Of a DNA stretch of 8,548 nt, positions 1 through 5,113 are shown in pieces. The DNA is from Alphaproteobacteria bacterium (GTDB taxonomy: Bacteria; Pseudomonadota; Alphaproteobacteria; Caulobacterales; Parvularculaceae). Made by a program: the position numbers and the translations under genes. The notes beneath the pieces are model-generated. The model had not been told where the DNA came from. It saw only the letters and a program-made list of their open reading frames with translations, and made no database searches. The DNA is taken from the NCBI GenBank assembly GCA_030428745.1, contig JAUIEG010000092.1:1-8548 (forward strand), in the 5' to 3' direction. Each line of letters opens with the position of its first letter. The stretch's first letter is position 1.

Positions 1-375
1 CGGCTGGCGGGCGACAGCCTGCCGTCCCTCAAGGACATCGAGGCTCTCAATTTCGGCCCTGACTGGCCGTTCTGTTTCGCTGTGGATTTGAGGCTGTCGG
101 ATATCTTTCCCTATTTCCTGTTTATGGGGGACGCGATCTCGCGCTATTCGACCGCCTATCCCATGGGCGATCCGCGGCGGGAGAAAAATCTGCTCGACAC
201 CGCCATCGCCAAGATGGACGAGGCGGCGCTTTCGCGCGCGCCGGTGGAGTTCAACGACATCAAACAGCTTGATGACGGGCGGCGCGTCGCGTTCCGCTCG
301 ATCTTGCTGCCCTTGTCGGAAAACGGAACCGACGTCACTCATATCTTCGGCGCCGCAAAAGGGCGCAGCGTTTAA
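1..375 (+). CDS. PAS_5-type sensory/regulatory protein, C-terminal part (5' end outside window)
   Basis: The reading frame is open from the first base of the window to the TAA at 373-375, so the gene starts upstream and a GTG at 82 is only an internal codon. The visible ~124 residues match the general layout of the alphaproteobacterial PAS_5 family as I know it. A 'P-S-L-K-D-I' lead-in is followed by a strand ending in 'FAVDL', a helix-rich middle, then 'DDGRRVAFRSILLPLSENG' and the closing 'VTHIFGAAKGR'. The next gene downstream has the same succession (FAVDL, GRRLLFRA, APLAANG, ITHVIGAASGR), so the two are clearly paralogues in tandem. PAS_5 proteins are mostly small, soluble, stand-alone domains of unknown ligand. 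No output domain is visible here. Family assignment is fairly secure; the specific role is unknown. Confidence 0.8.
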   Translation, partial: RLAGDSLPSLKDIEALNFGPDWPFCFAVDLRLSDIFPYFLFMGDAISRYSTAYPMGDPRREKNLLDTAIAKMDEAALSRAPVEFNDIKQLDDGRRVAFRSILLPLSENGTDVTHIFGAAKGRSV

Positions 376-392
376 CCGCAAATTCCAGCGCC

Positions 393-417
393 GCCGGCTC
401 CATGGTTACCGGCTTTT
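393..417 (+). terminator. possible weak intrinsic terminator after the first PAS_5 gene
   Basis: Eighteen bases after the stop of the first gene, GCCGG (393-397) can pair with CCGGC (409-413) across an 11-base loop containing CCATGG. A run of four T follows at 414-417. Stem and T-run are both short, so this is at best a weak terminator and may be a chance hairpin in GC-rich DNA. Confidence 0.3.
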
Positions 418-509
418 GGGAATTTGATCTAAATTCACCGGTTTGCGCAAATCGTCAGCTTACGAACCTGTTCTATTATTCACGAGGAGAACGGGAACTT
501 TACGGGGCG

Positions 510-1013
510 ATGATGCTGAGCGATGTGGCGGATCTTTTCGGCGACGTGGTTGTGGCGCCGGCGGCGGACCGGCGGTTGACCCGCCGCCTCGTCGATGTCT
601 GGGCGCGGGCGGCGCGCGGAAAGTTTCCCAGCTGGGAAGCGATGCAGGAAACGGATCTTGGCGAGGACTGGGATTGGGTTTTCGCAGTCGATCTGGAAAA
701 GAGCATCGGCTTTCCGTTTTTCATTTATCTTGGCCATTGCCTTGCGAAACTCTCCGACGTGCATTTGAGCGGCGAGGACGACTGGACCCTGTCGCTGCTC
801 GACAAGGCGACGGCGGATATTTACGCCGCGGTGGCGTCCGAGGCGCCCCATTATCGCGACGATACGCTGACTTTGTGCGATGGGCGCCGGTTGTTGTTCC
901 GCGCCGTTACGGCGCCGCTGGCCGCCAATGGCAGTGAAATCACGCATGTGATCGGCGCGGCGAGCGGCCGTCTTGCGATGGATGTCGAGCCTGGATTGCG
1001 GCTCGTCGACTGA
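510..1013 (+). CDS. PAS_5-type protein, tandem paralogue of the preceding gene
   Basis: A 167-residue protein counted from the double ATG at 510. The frame is open further upstream (an ATG at 402), but residues encoded before 510 do not resemble the family and the PAS_5-like part begins just after 510. A G-rich stretch (503-508) sits close to the start and GAGGAG lies further up at 484-489, so the exact start is not settled. Features seen: a basic helix 'RRLTRRLVDVWARAARGKFPS' split over residues 21-41, 'WVFAVDL' at 56-62, 'GHCLA' at 75-79, the pair 'CDGRRLLFRAVTAPLAANG' around 123-141, and 'ITHVIGAASGR' at 144-154, which match the preceding protein strongly. It carries only the sensing-type fold, with no kinase, cyclase or DNA-binding domain. 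A duplication followed by divergence is the simplest origin. Ligand and partner cannot be inferred. Confidence 0.8.
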   Translation: MMLSDVADLFGDVVVAPAADRRLTRRLVDVWARAARGKFPSWEAMQETDLGEDWDWVFAVDLEKSIGFPFFIYLGHCLAKLSDVHLSGEDDWTLSLLDKATADIYAAVASEAPHYRDDTLTLCDGRRLLFRAVTAPLAANGSEITHVIGAASGRLAMDVEPGLRLVD

Positions 1014-1067
1014 AGCCATCAAATTCCTGTTTCCAGACCCTGCAGATGTTGCTTGCGCCCGCATGGC

Positions 1068-1099
1068 TTTTTGACGCGCTGCAAAGCGAGCGTCAAAAA
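1068..1099. other. strong hairpin with GNRA (GCAA) tetraloop ahead of the leader frame
   Basis: TTTTTGACG (1068-1076) plus CGCT (1077-1080) pairs with AGCG (1085-1088) and CGTCAAAAA (1091-1099), giving 13 base pairs closed by a GCAA tetraloop at 1081-1084 with a two-base bulge (1089-1090). The T-run is on the 5' arm and the A-run on the 3' arm, the reverse of a normal intrinsic terminator on either strand. It therefore looks more like a structured RNA element or a protein-binding palindrome. A TTGACG resembling a -35 box (1071-1076) lies inside it, but no convincing -10 box follows at the right distance. Confidence 0.55.
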
Positions 1100-1131
1100 C
1101 CCTTGTGTCTTTTGGGGCGAGGGGTGTAGCC

Positions 1132-1164
1132 ATGTGGTGGTTTTGGCGGCGGCGGGAAGATTAG
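1132..1164 (+). CDS. putative Trp-rich leader peptide (M-W-W-F-W-R-R-R-E-D)
   Basis: A ten-codon frame, ATG TGG TGG TTT TGG CGG CGG CGG GAA GAT TAG, is preceded by a good ribosome-binding site, GAGGGG at 1119-1124, seven bases before the ATG. Three of the first four codons after the start are the single Trp codon UGG and the fourth is Phe. Clustered UGG codons in a tiny frame are the hallmark of trp attenuator leaders; the rhizobial trpL peptide, for example, carries three consecutive Trp. Alternative hairpins follow before the next gene, which starts 109 bases after this stop. What is odd is that the next gene is an EncFtn ferritin-like gene and no trp gene is present in the window. The frame could be a real regulatory leader, a trans-acting leader like rhizobial peTrpL, a relic of a displaced trp operon, or a coincidence in a G/T-rich stretch. 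I consider a real leader somewhat more likely than chance. Confidence 0.5.
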   Translation: MWWFWRRRED

Positions 1165-1246
1165 GCCGAAAAGGGCGTGGCGCCTGCGGCGGCCGGTTTT
1201 CAGAAGGCGTTTCAAAGGCCATCGGCGGTGAAGCGCTGGCCCAAAA
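1165..1246 (+). promoter_or_regulatory. attenuator-like set of alternative hairpins between leader frame and EncFtn gene
   Basis: Several pairings compete here. Leader bases 1141-1147 (TTTTGGC, covering the last Trp codon) can pair with GCC 1165-1167 plus AAAA 1169-1172. The same A-run (GAAAA 1168-1172) can instead pair with TTTTC at 1197-1201. A compact hairpin GGC-GCC (1179-1184) with GGC (1188-1190) and GCC (1192-1194) is followed by GG and four T (1197-1200), a terminator-like arrangement with a short U-run. Further down, GCGTTTCA (1207-1214) pairs with TGAAGCGC (1229-1236, one G-U), competing in part with GGCCA (1217-1221) with TGGCC (1237-1241). A switch that senses ribosome stalling on the leader is plausible. 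I cannot compute energies, and no long U-tract is present, so the mechanism (termination versus translation control) is open. Confidence 0.4.
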
Positions 1247-1273
1247 TTAACAGACACAACGACAGGAGCATTT

Positions 1274-1588
1274 ATGTCCAGCGAAGGTTTGCACGCGCCG
1301 CGGGAGCGGCTCAGCAAAGACACGATTCACATGCATCAGGCGATTTCCTCATTGATGGAGGAGCTTGAGGCTGTGGACTGGTATCGGCAACGGGCGGATG
1401 ACTGTGACGACCCGTCGCTGAAAGGGATCCTCTTGCACAATATGAAAGAGGAAATCGAACACGCCGCCATGGCGCTCGAGTGGCTGCGGCGCAATTCTCC
1501 GGACTTTGACAAGGAGTTGCGGACCTATCTTTTCAAAGATGGTCCCATCACCAAACTCGAAGCGGAAGCGATGGGCCGCGACAGCTAA
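1274..1588 (+). CDS. encapsulated-ferritin-like (EncFtn) family protein, no shell-targeting tail
   Basis: A 104-residue, mostly helical protein closely resembling EncFtn, the two-helix ferritin-like ferroxidase that forms annular decamers and oxidises Fe(II) inside encapsulin shells. Diagnostic blocks are SLMEELEAVDWYRQR (residues 26-40), LHNMKEEIEHAAMALEWLRR (54-73) and LRTYLF (82-87). By alignment with the Rhodospirillum rubrum protein from memory, the ferroxidase ligands correspond to Glu30, Glu60 and His63, the entry-site acids to Glu29 and Glu32, and the conserved Trp to Trp36; all are present. The start is fixed by AGGAG at 1264-1268, five bases before the ATG. The protein stops at 'EAEAMGRDS', soon after the ferritin fold. 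Known EncFtn cargo proteins continue into a tail with an encapsulin-localisation peptide, absent here. No encapsulin gene lies nearby; the stop overlaps that of the opposing gene. Confidence 0.88.
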   Translation: MSSEGLHAPRERLSKDTIHMHQAISSLMEELEAVDWYRQRADDCDDPSLKGILLHNMKEEIEHAAMALEWLRRNSPDFDKELRTYLFKDGPITKLEAEAMGRDS

Positions 1589-2397
1589 TGGGCTGACGCC
1601 AGTTGAGCGGCGTTATCCGGCAGGTCGAGGCCGAAATGATTTTGCGTCCCGCTGCAAATTGCGAAGTCTGCGCAGGATTTGTCAGAATTTGCGCTTAAGG
1701 CCGTTGCGACGCGCTGGGGGATGTCGATCCCGTAATTTTGCCTGATCGCGTCCCAGCTTTCACAAGAGGCGGGACGCGGCAACGCTTTGTTGCCGTGAAT
1801 ATTCGTTTTCACGCAAACATGATGGAGGCCGACCCAGTCGCCGTGACGGGCGGCGAGCTTTCGATATTCGCCAACCATGTTTTTGGGTCTGATGGTGAAA
1901 TATTCGTCCTCGTTCTTGTCCGTGGTCACGGGAATGTTGAGGGCGGCCATATTATCGCGCTTGCCATAATGGGTCGCGATATCGAGTGCGCCAAGCCATG
2001 CGGTCAGCTCTTCCGGATAGAGTTCAGCGAGCGGGCTGTATTCCGGATCTTTCCGGAAGCCAAAATTCTGGTAGCCCGCCATTTGAATGATATCTCTCGC
2101 CTGGACATCCCGCGCGGCGAAGTCTTCCTTTAGCTTTTCGGTCAGGAGGACGCCGCTGATCCAGCATCCGGCGACGCCGGCGATCGCCACAACTTTCATG
2201 AAGCCTTTCGCCTTGAAGGCGAAATAAAAGAACGCCGCGCATAGGAGCGCACATAAACCCGCATAAGCGATCTGGCCGTCATTCCAGAGCAGGATCGAGG
2301 GATAGAGGAATGGTCCGAAAATCAGGACCGGCAGGATCAGGTACTTTGTGAAGCCCAGAACGGCGTCCTGATAATTGTCATAGGTGACGAGAAACAT
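1585..2397 (-). CDS. unknown three-pass membrane protein with four-cysteine C-terminal domain
   Basis: A 270-residue protein that I do not recognise. Hydrophobic segments at about 17-38, 43-61 and 68-85 are predicted membrane helices. The basic loop between helices 2 and 3 (KAKGFMK) suggests that it faces the cytoplasm, which would put the ~185-residue C-terminal part in the periplasm. That domain has four cysteines (195, 212, 242, 248), consistent with two disulfides, an aromatic-rich region around 108-130 and an H-H-V-C motif at 192-195. The ATG at 2395-2397 is preceded by AGGGGA about eight bases away, supporting this start. The gene converges on the EncFtn gene: its TAG (1585-1587) and the EncFtn TAA (1586-1588) share bases. 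Codon use looks like its neighbours. Function unknown. Confidence 0.75.
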   Translation of the reverse strand: MFLVTYDNYQDAVLGFTKYLILPVLIFGPFLYPSILLWNDGQIAYAGLCALLCAAFFYFAFKAKGFMKVVAIAGVAGCWISGVLLTEKLKEDFAARDVQARDIIQMAGYQNFGFRKDPEYSPLAELYPEELTAWLGALDIATHYGKRDNMAALNIPVTTDKNEDEYFTIRPKNMVGEYRKLAARHGDWVGLHHVCVKTNIHGNKALPRPASCESWDAIRQNYGIDIPQRVATALSANSDKSCADFAICSGTQNHFGLDLPDNAAQLASAH

Positions 2398-2610
2398 GGC
2401 GTTTTCCCCTACATGCGGCGATGCGACCGCTGAAATCTTGGGATGAGCCTATCGGCGGCGCACAAATGTTTTGCTAAGCCTTTGTTTCAAATTTTATTCC
2501 CGCCCCGGAAAGGGGGCGTATCCCGGCGGACGAAGCGGATGAACGCGGTCTTCCCCGGGGCGCGGCAATCGCCTAAACAGCCGGGACGGTAAGGGGTGAG
2601 CAGGAACCGG
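2398..2610. promoter_or_regulatory. divergent intergenic region, likely two promoters
   Basis: The 213 bases between two divergent genes must hold both promoters. An AT-rich core at 2461-2499 stands out from the GC-rich surroundings. On the minus strand a TTGAAA (2485-2490 read in reverse) is a -35 candidate for the membrane-protein gene, with a poor -10. Beside it, CGCCCC (2501-2506) pairs with GGGGCG (2513-2518) around a six-base loop. The stretch 2519-2595 is GC-rich with no convincing gene; CCCCGGGG occurs at 2553-2560. No operator can be named. Confidence 0.35.
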
Positions 2611-3276
2611 ATGTTTGGGTTTGAAGCAGGCGACATGGCGACGATGAGCTGGTGGGTGCTGTTTGGCGCCCTGTTCCTGACGCCGTTTTTACAGGAAGAT
2701 TTCGGCGTCATCCTCGCCGCCACGGCGTCGCTCGCGGGGACGGCGCCGACGATTTTGCTGATTGGCGCTATTCTATGCGGGCTGGTCGCCTCCGACGCCT
2801 GGAAATACTGGATGGGCCGGCTCGCGCGCCGATATGAATGGGCGCATAAATTCGCCGAAAAGCCGGGGGTTTCTGTCGCGGGCGATTTGATCCGCAAGGA
2901 ATTCGTCCAGACCATGCTGACCGCCCGGTTTGTGCCCGGCACACGCATCCCCACCTATATCGCGGCCGGGTTCTTCAAGGCGTATTATCCGAAATATGTG
3001 CTGACGCTGGTGTTCACCGCATCGCTCTATATTGGCGTGGTCTTTTCCCTGTTTCACACAGTGGGCGCCGTGGCGGGCGAGGAAGCGATCGTCTGGATGC
3101 CGTTGGTCACCATCAGCCTGCTTGCCGCCTATATCCTGTTTCGCTGGATCAATCACCGCCGGCGGCATGAAGGCGTGATGACGCCGCTGACCAAGGAGCT
3201 CGATCACCCCATGCCGGGCATGCCCGGCTTTGACGGCACGCCCCTTGAAAAAGAAGAAGAAGAGGAAAAGGAGTAA
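2611..3276 (+). CDS. DedA/VTT-family inner-membrane protein
   Basis: A 221-residue polytopic membrane protein of the DedA (SNARE-associated, VTT domain) family, whose better-studied members act as lipid carriers (flippases/scramblases) in the inner membrane. Visible family features: acidic residues after the first hydrophobic stretch (Glu29-Asp30), the 'SDAWKYWMGR' block (61-70) with Asp62, and the 'ARFVPGTRIPTYIAAGFF' block (105-122), whose two arginines match those shown essential in E. coli DedA proteins. Hydrophobic helices follow at about 130-150 and 160-178. I chose the ATG at 2611, with AGGAA at 2602-2606, over a GTG at 2596 that lacks a properly spaced site. The C-terminus is unusual: about 40 polar residues ending in a run of Lys and Glu. 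It is the first gene of a tight four-gene operon. Substrate unknown. Confidence 0.85.
   Translation: MFGFEAGDMATMSWWVLFGALFLTPFLQEDFGVILAATASLAGTAPTILLIGAILCGLVASDAWKYWMGRLARRYEWAHKFAEKPGVSVAGDLIRKEFVQTMLTARFVPGTRIPTYIAAGFFKAYYPKYVLTLVFTASLYIGVVFSLFHTVGAVAGEEAIVWMPLVTISLLAAYILFRWINHRRRHEGVMTPLTKELDHPMPGMPGFDGTPLEKEEEEEKE
3247..3273 (+). repeat. purine-only (GAA-rich) low-complexity tract
   Basis: Twenty-seven consecutive purines, mostly GAA/GAG units, encode the Glu/Lys tail of the DedA-family protein up to its stop codon. Short triplet runs like this can change length by slippage, altering only the tail. It lies just ahead of the ribosome-binding site of the next gene. Confidence 0.6.
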
Positions 3277-3297
3277 TCCGGTGGAAGGCTGGTCCCC

Positions 3298-3576
3298 ATG
3301 CGGATATTGATTTCCATTGGCCTCATTCTCGCGAGCCTCGCGCTGATCGCTTATTCCTATCTCGGCGCTTTTGCGCAAATCGGCGTGGAGCTTGAGGCGG
3401 CGGAAACGCCCTTGTCGGCCTTTTCCATGATGCTCACAGTGATAGAACGGATGGCGAGCGGCGACATTCCGCAATTGAGCGGTTTTCTCTATGCGGGCCT
3501 TTTGCTCTTTGTAATCGCCGTTGTGAATTTGATTGGCGGCAGGAAGCGTACAGATGACGACAGACATTCTCTTTGA
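3298..3576 (+). CDS. small two-helix membrane protein of unknown function
   Basis: A 92-residue protein with hydrophobic segments at about 5-27 and 64-83, joined by an amphipathic, acidic linker (VELEAAETP and a Met-rich helix), and a charged end (GGRKRTDDDRHSL). I do not recognise a family. GGAAGG at 3283-3288, nine bases before the ATG, supports the start. The gene lies 21 bases after the DedA-family stop, and its last 23 bases overlap the start of the 3-hydroxyisobutyryl-CoA hydrolase gene, so the three are almost surely co-transcribed and probably translationally coupled. The basic end after the second helix fits a hairpin with both ends in the cytoplasm. It may partner the DedA-like protein, but that rests only on position. 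Confidence 0.75.
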   Translation: MRILISIGLILASLALIAYSYLGAFAQIGVELEAAETPLSAFSMMLTVIERMASGDIPQLSGFLYAGLLLFVIAVVNLIGGRKRTDDDRHSL

Positions 3577-4615
3577 AGAAATCGGCGATTGGGGCGTCAT
3601 TACGCTCAATCGTGAAAAGGCGCTCAACGCGCTGAACTGGGACATGGTCAAGGCCATGCGCGCGCAGCTGACCAAATGGGGAAGCGGGCGAACGACGGTG
3701 AAAGCGGTGCTCGTCAAAGGCGAGGGCGAGCGCGCCTTCTGCGCCGGCGGCGATATTCGCTGGCTCCATGATACGGCGAAGGAGGACCCGGCGCACGCCT
3801 GCGAGTTTTTCCGCGAGGAATACCGCACCAATTCATTGATCTATCATTACCCGAAACCCTATGTGGCGCTTATCGACGGGATCGTCATGGGCGGCGGCGT
3901 CGGAATTTCCGTGCATGGGGATTTTCGCGTGGCGGGTGACGCGACCTTGTTCGCCATGCCGGAAACCGGCATCGGTCTTTTTCCCGATGTTGGCGGCGGG
4001 CATTTCATGCCGCGCCTTCATGACGGGCTCGGGCTTTACTATGCACTGACGGGCGCGCGCGCCAAAGCCGCCGACTGCATGGCGGCGGGGATCGCGACCC
4101 ATTATGCGCCGGGCGATAAATATGAAGAGCTTGCAGACGCCTTGTTGAAAACGACGCTTGGCGGACACGCCCATGCGGATATCGAAACTGTTCTCGATAT
4201 CTATGCGGGCGATCCCGGCCATGCGCCGGTGAATGACATCCGTGAGGACATTGCGCGCCTGTTCCAGGGCCATGAAACGCTCGACGCGTTGATGGCCGCG
4301 CTTAAACAAGATGGCGGTGAGTTTGCAAAAACGACGCTGGCGACGCTGGAGAAAATGTCGCCGACGTCACTGCGTCTGACCTTTGAACAGATGCGCCATG
4401 GCCATGAGCTCGATTTCGACGAGGTCATGAAAATGGAGTTCCGCATGGTGCGCCGGGTTATGGAAGGTGATGATTTTTTCGAGGGCGTGCGCGCGCAGAT
4501 TCTCGACAAGGACCGCAACCCGAAATGGTCGCCGGCGTCATTAGCTGAGATTAGCGACAAGGATCTGGCGCCTTATTTCGAACCGCTGGGCGAGGCGGAG
4601 CTCGTGTTGCCGTGA
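3554..4615 (+). CDS. 3-hydroxyisobutyryl-CoA hydrolase (HIBYL-CoA hydrolase, EC 3.1.2.4)
   Basis: A 353-residue crotonase-fold enzyme of the HIBCH (ECH_2) branch, which hydrolyses 3-hydroxyisobutyryl-CoA to free 3-hydroxyisobutyrate in valine breakdown. Evidence: the oxyanion-hole segments AFCAGGD (61-67) and MGGGVGISVHG (112-122), the HIBCH-specific YRTNSLIYHYPKPYVALIDG (90-109), the active-site block MPETGIGLFPDVGG (135-148) with Glu137 and Asp145, and the C-terminal hallmarks SPTSL and DDFFEGVRAQILDKDRNPKWSP. These hallmarks and the length separate it from true enoyl-CoA hydratases (about 260 residues). The ATG at 3554, with AGGA at 3541-3544, fits better than a TTG at 3533. It overlaps the gene before it by 23 bases and the one after it by four (GTGA). 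No other valine-pathway gene is in the window. Confidence 0.93.
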   Translation: MTTDILFEEIGDWGVITLNREKALNALNWDMVKAMRAQLTKWGSGRTTVKAVLVKGEGERAFCAGGDIRWLHDTAKEDPAHACEFFREEYRTNSLIYHYPKPYVALIDGIVMGGGVGISVHGDFRVAGDATLFAMPETGIGLFPDVGGGHFMPRLHDGLGLYYALTGARAKAADCMAAGIATHYAPGDKYEELADALLKTTLGGHAHADIETVLDIYAGDPGHAPVNDIREDIARLFQGHETLDALMAALKQDGGEFAKTTLATLEKMSPTSLRLTFEQMRHGHELDFDEVMKMEFRMVRRVMEGDDFFEGVRAQILDKDRNPKWSPASLAEISDKDLAPYFEPLGEAELVLP

Positions 4616-5028
4616 GTTACTGGCTTTTGAAAACCGAACCTGACGACTGGAGCTGGGACGAACAGGTCGCTAAAGGCAAAAAGGGCGAGATCTGGACCGG
4701 CGTGCGCAACGCGCAGGCGCGCAACTTTATCCGCGAGATGAAGAAAGGAGATCTTGCTTTCTTTTATCACACCGGCGGAGAGAAACAGGTCGTCGGCGTC
4801 GTGAAGGTGACGAAGGAAGCCTATCAGGACCCCACGACCGATGACGAGCGCTGGCTGGTCGTCGACGTTGTCGCCGTTGAACCGGTCCCGAAGCCGGTGA
4901 CGCTTGCGGCGATCAAGGCCGAGCCGAAGCTCGCCGAGATGAAGCTGGTGAAAAATGCGCGGCTTTCCGTTCAGCCGGTGACGGACAAGGAATGGAAGCT
5001 GGTGCGCAAAATGGGCGGCCTTAAATAG
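4612..5028 (+). CDS. EVE-domain (PUA-like) protein
   Basis: A 138-residue single-domain protein of the EVE family (related to eukaryotic THYN1), a PUA-like fold linked to recognition of modified bases in DNA or RNA. Characteristic blocks are SYWLLKTEPDDWSWDE at the N-terminus, WTGVRNAQARNF (28-39), the 'MKKGDLAFFYHTGGEKQVVG' region (43-62), and VKVTKEAYQDPT (64-75); the overall length fits the family. It starts with GTG at 4612, inside GTGA, where the stop of the preceding hydrolase gene overlaps it by four bases; this is a classic translational-coupling arrangement and fixes the start. EVE proteins are often found in house-keeping operons, so the link with valine catabolism may be positional only. 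Confidence 0.9.
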   Translation: MSYWLLKTEPDDWSWDEQVAKGKKGEIWTGVRNAQARNFIREMKKGDLAFFYHTGGEKQVVGVVKVTKEAYQDPTTDDERWLVVDVVAVEPVPKPVTLAAIKAEPKLAEMKLVKNARLSVQPVTDKEWKLVRKMGGLK

Positions 5029-5041
5029 CAAAGGCGAGGCG

Positions 5042-5113
5042 ATGACCACTGTTCTCATCACCGGCGCCAATCGCGGCATTGGCCTTGAATTCGTGAAATA
5101 ATACGCGGCCTAG
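5042..5113 (+). pseudogene. remnant of a short-chain dehydrogenase/reductase (SDR) gene, N-terminus only
   Basis: After a ribosome-binding-like GGCGAGG, the frame from ATG at 5042 reads MTTVLITGANRGIGLEFVK and then TAA at 5099-5101. That is the beginning of a classical SDR: first beta strand followed by the cofactor-binding TGxxxGIG motif. Reading through the TAA continues Y-A-A and meets TAG at 5111-5113. A single C-to-T change at 5099 would have turned a Gln codon (FVKQYAA) into the stop. Nothing SDR-like follows: within a base or two of the second stop comes the end of the opposing PilZ gene. So a nonsense mutation plus loss of about 90% of the gene is inferred. The gene sat 13 bases after the EVE gene and was probably the last member of the operon. 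Confidence 0.75.

Noticed and set aside
1071..1099. TTGACG as a -35 box of a promoter for the leader
   Set aside because: At the proper spacing the -10 position reads CAAAAA or similar, and the box is buried in the hairpin stem; not strong enough to call.
480..1133. Long minus-strand open frame (217 codons) opposite the second PAS_5 gene
   Set aside because: It mirrors a well-supported + strand gene in GC-rich DNA, has an Arg/Gln-rich low-complexity translation and matches no family.
1053..1250. 65-codon + strand frame overlapping the leader region
   Set aside because: No ribosome-binding site, a composition unlike a protein, and it overlaps the better-supported leader frame and hairpins.
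2501..2518. CGCCCC/GGGGCG hairpin as an intrinsic terminator
   Set aside because: No T-run follows on either strand and no gene ends nearby; it lies between divergent genes.
2519..2595. Possible dispersed intergenic repeat or gene remnant
   Set aside because: The stretch looks like GC-rich intergenic repeat DNA, but there is no second copy in the window, so it cannot be supported here.
2773..3831. Minus-strand open frame of 352 codons spanning three + strand genes
   Set aside because: It crosses gene boundaries of the operon, including the purine tract read as poly-Phe/Leu, and its composition is that of an antisense shadow.
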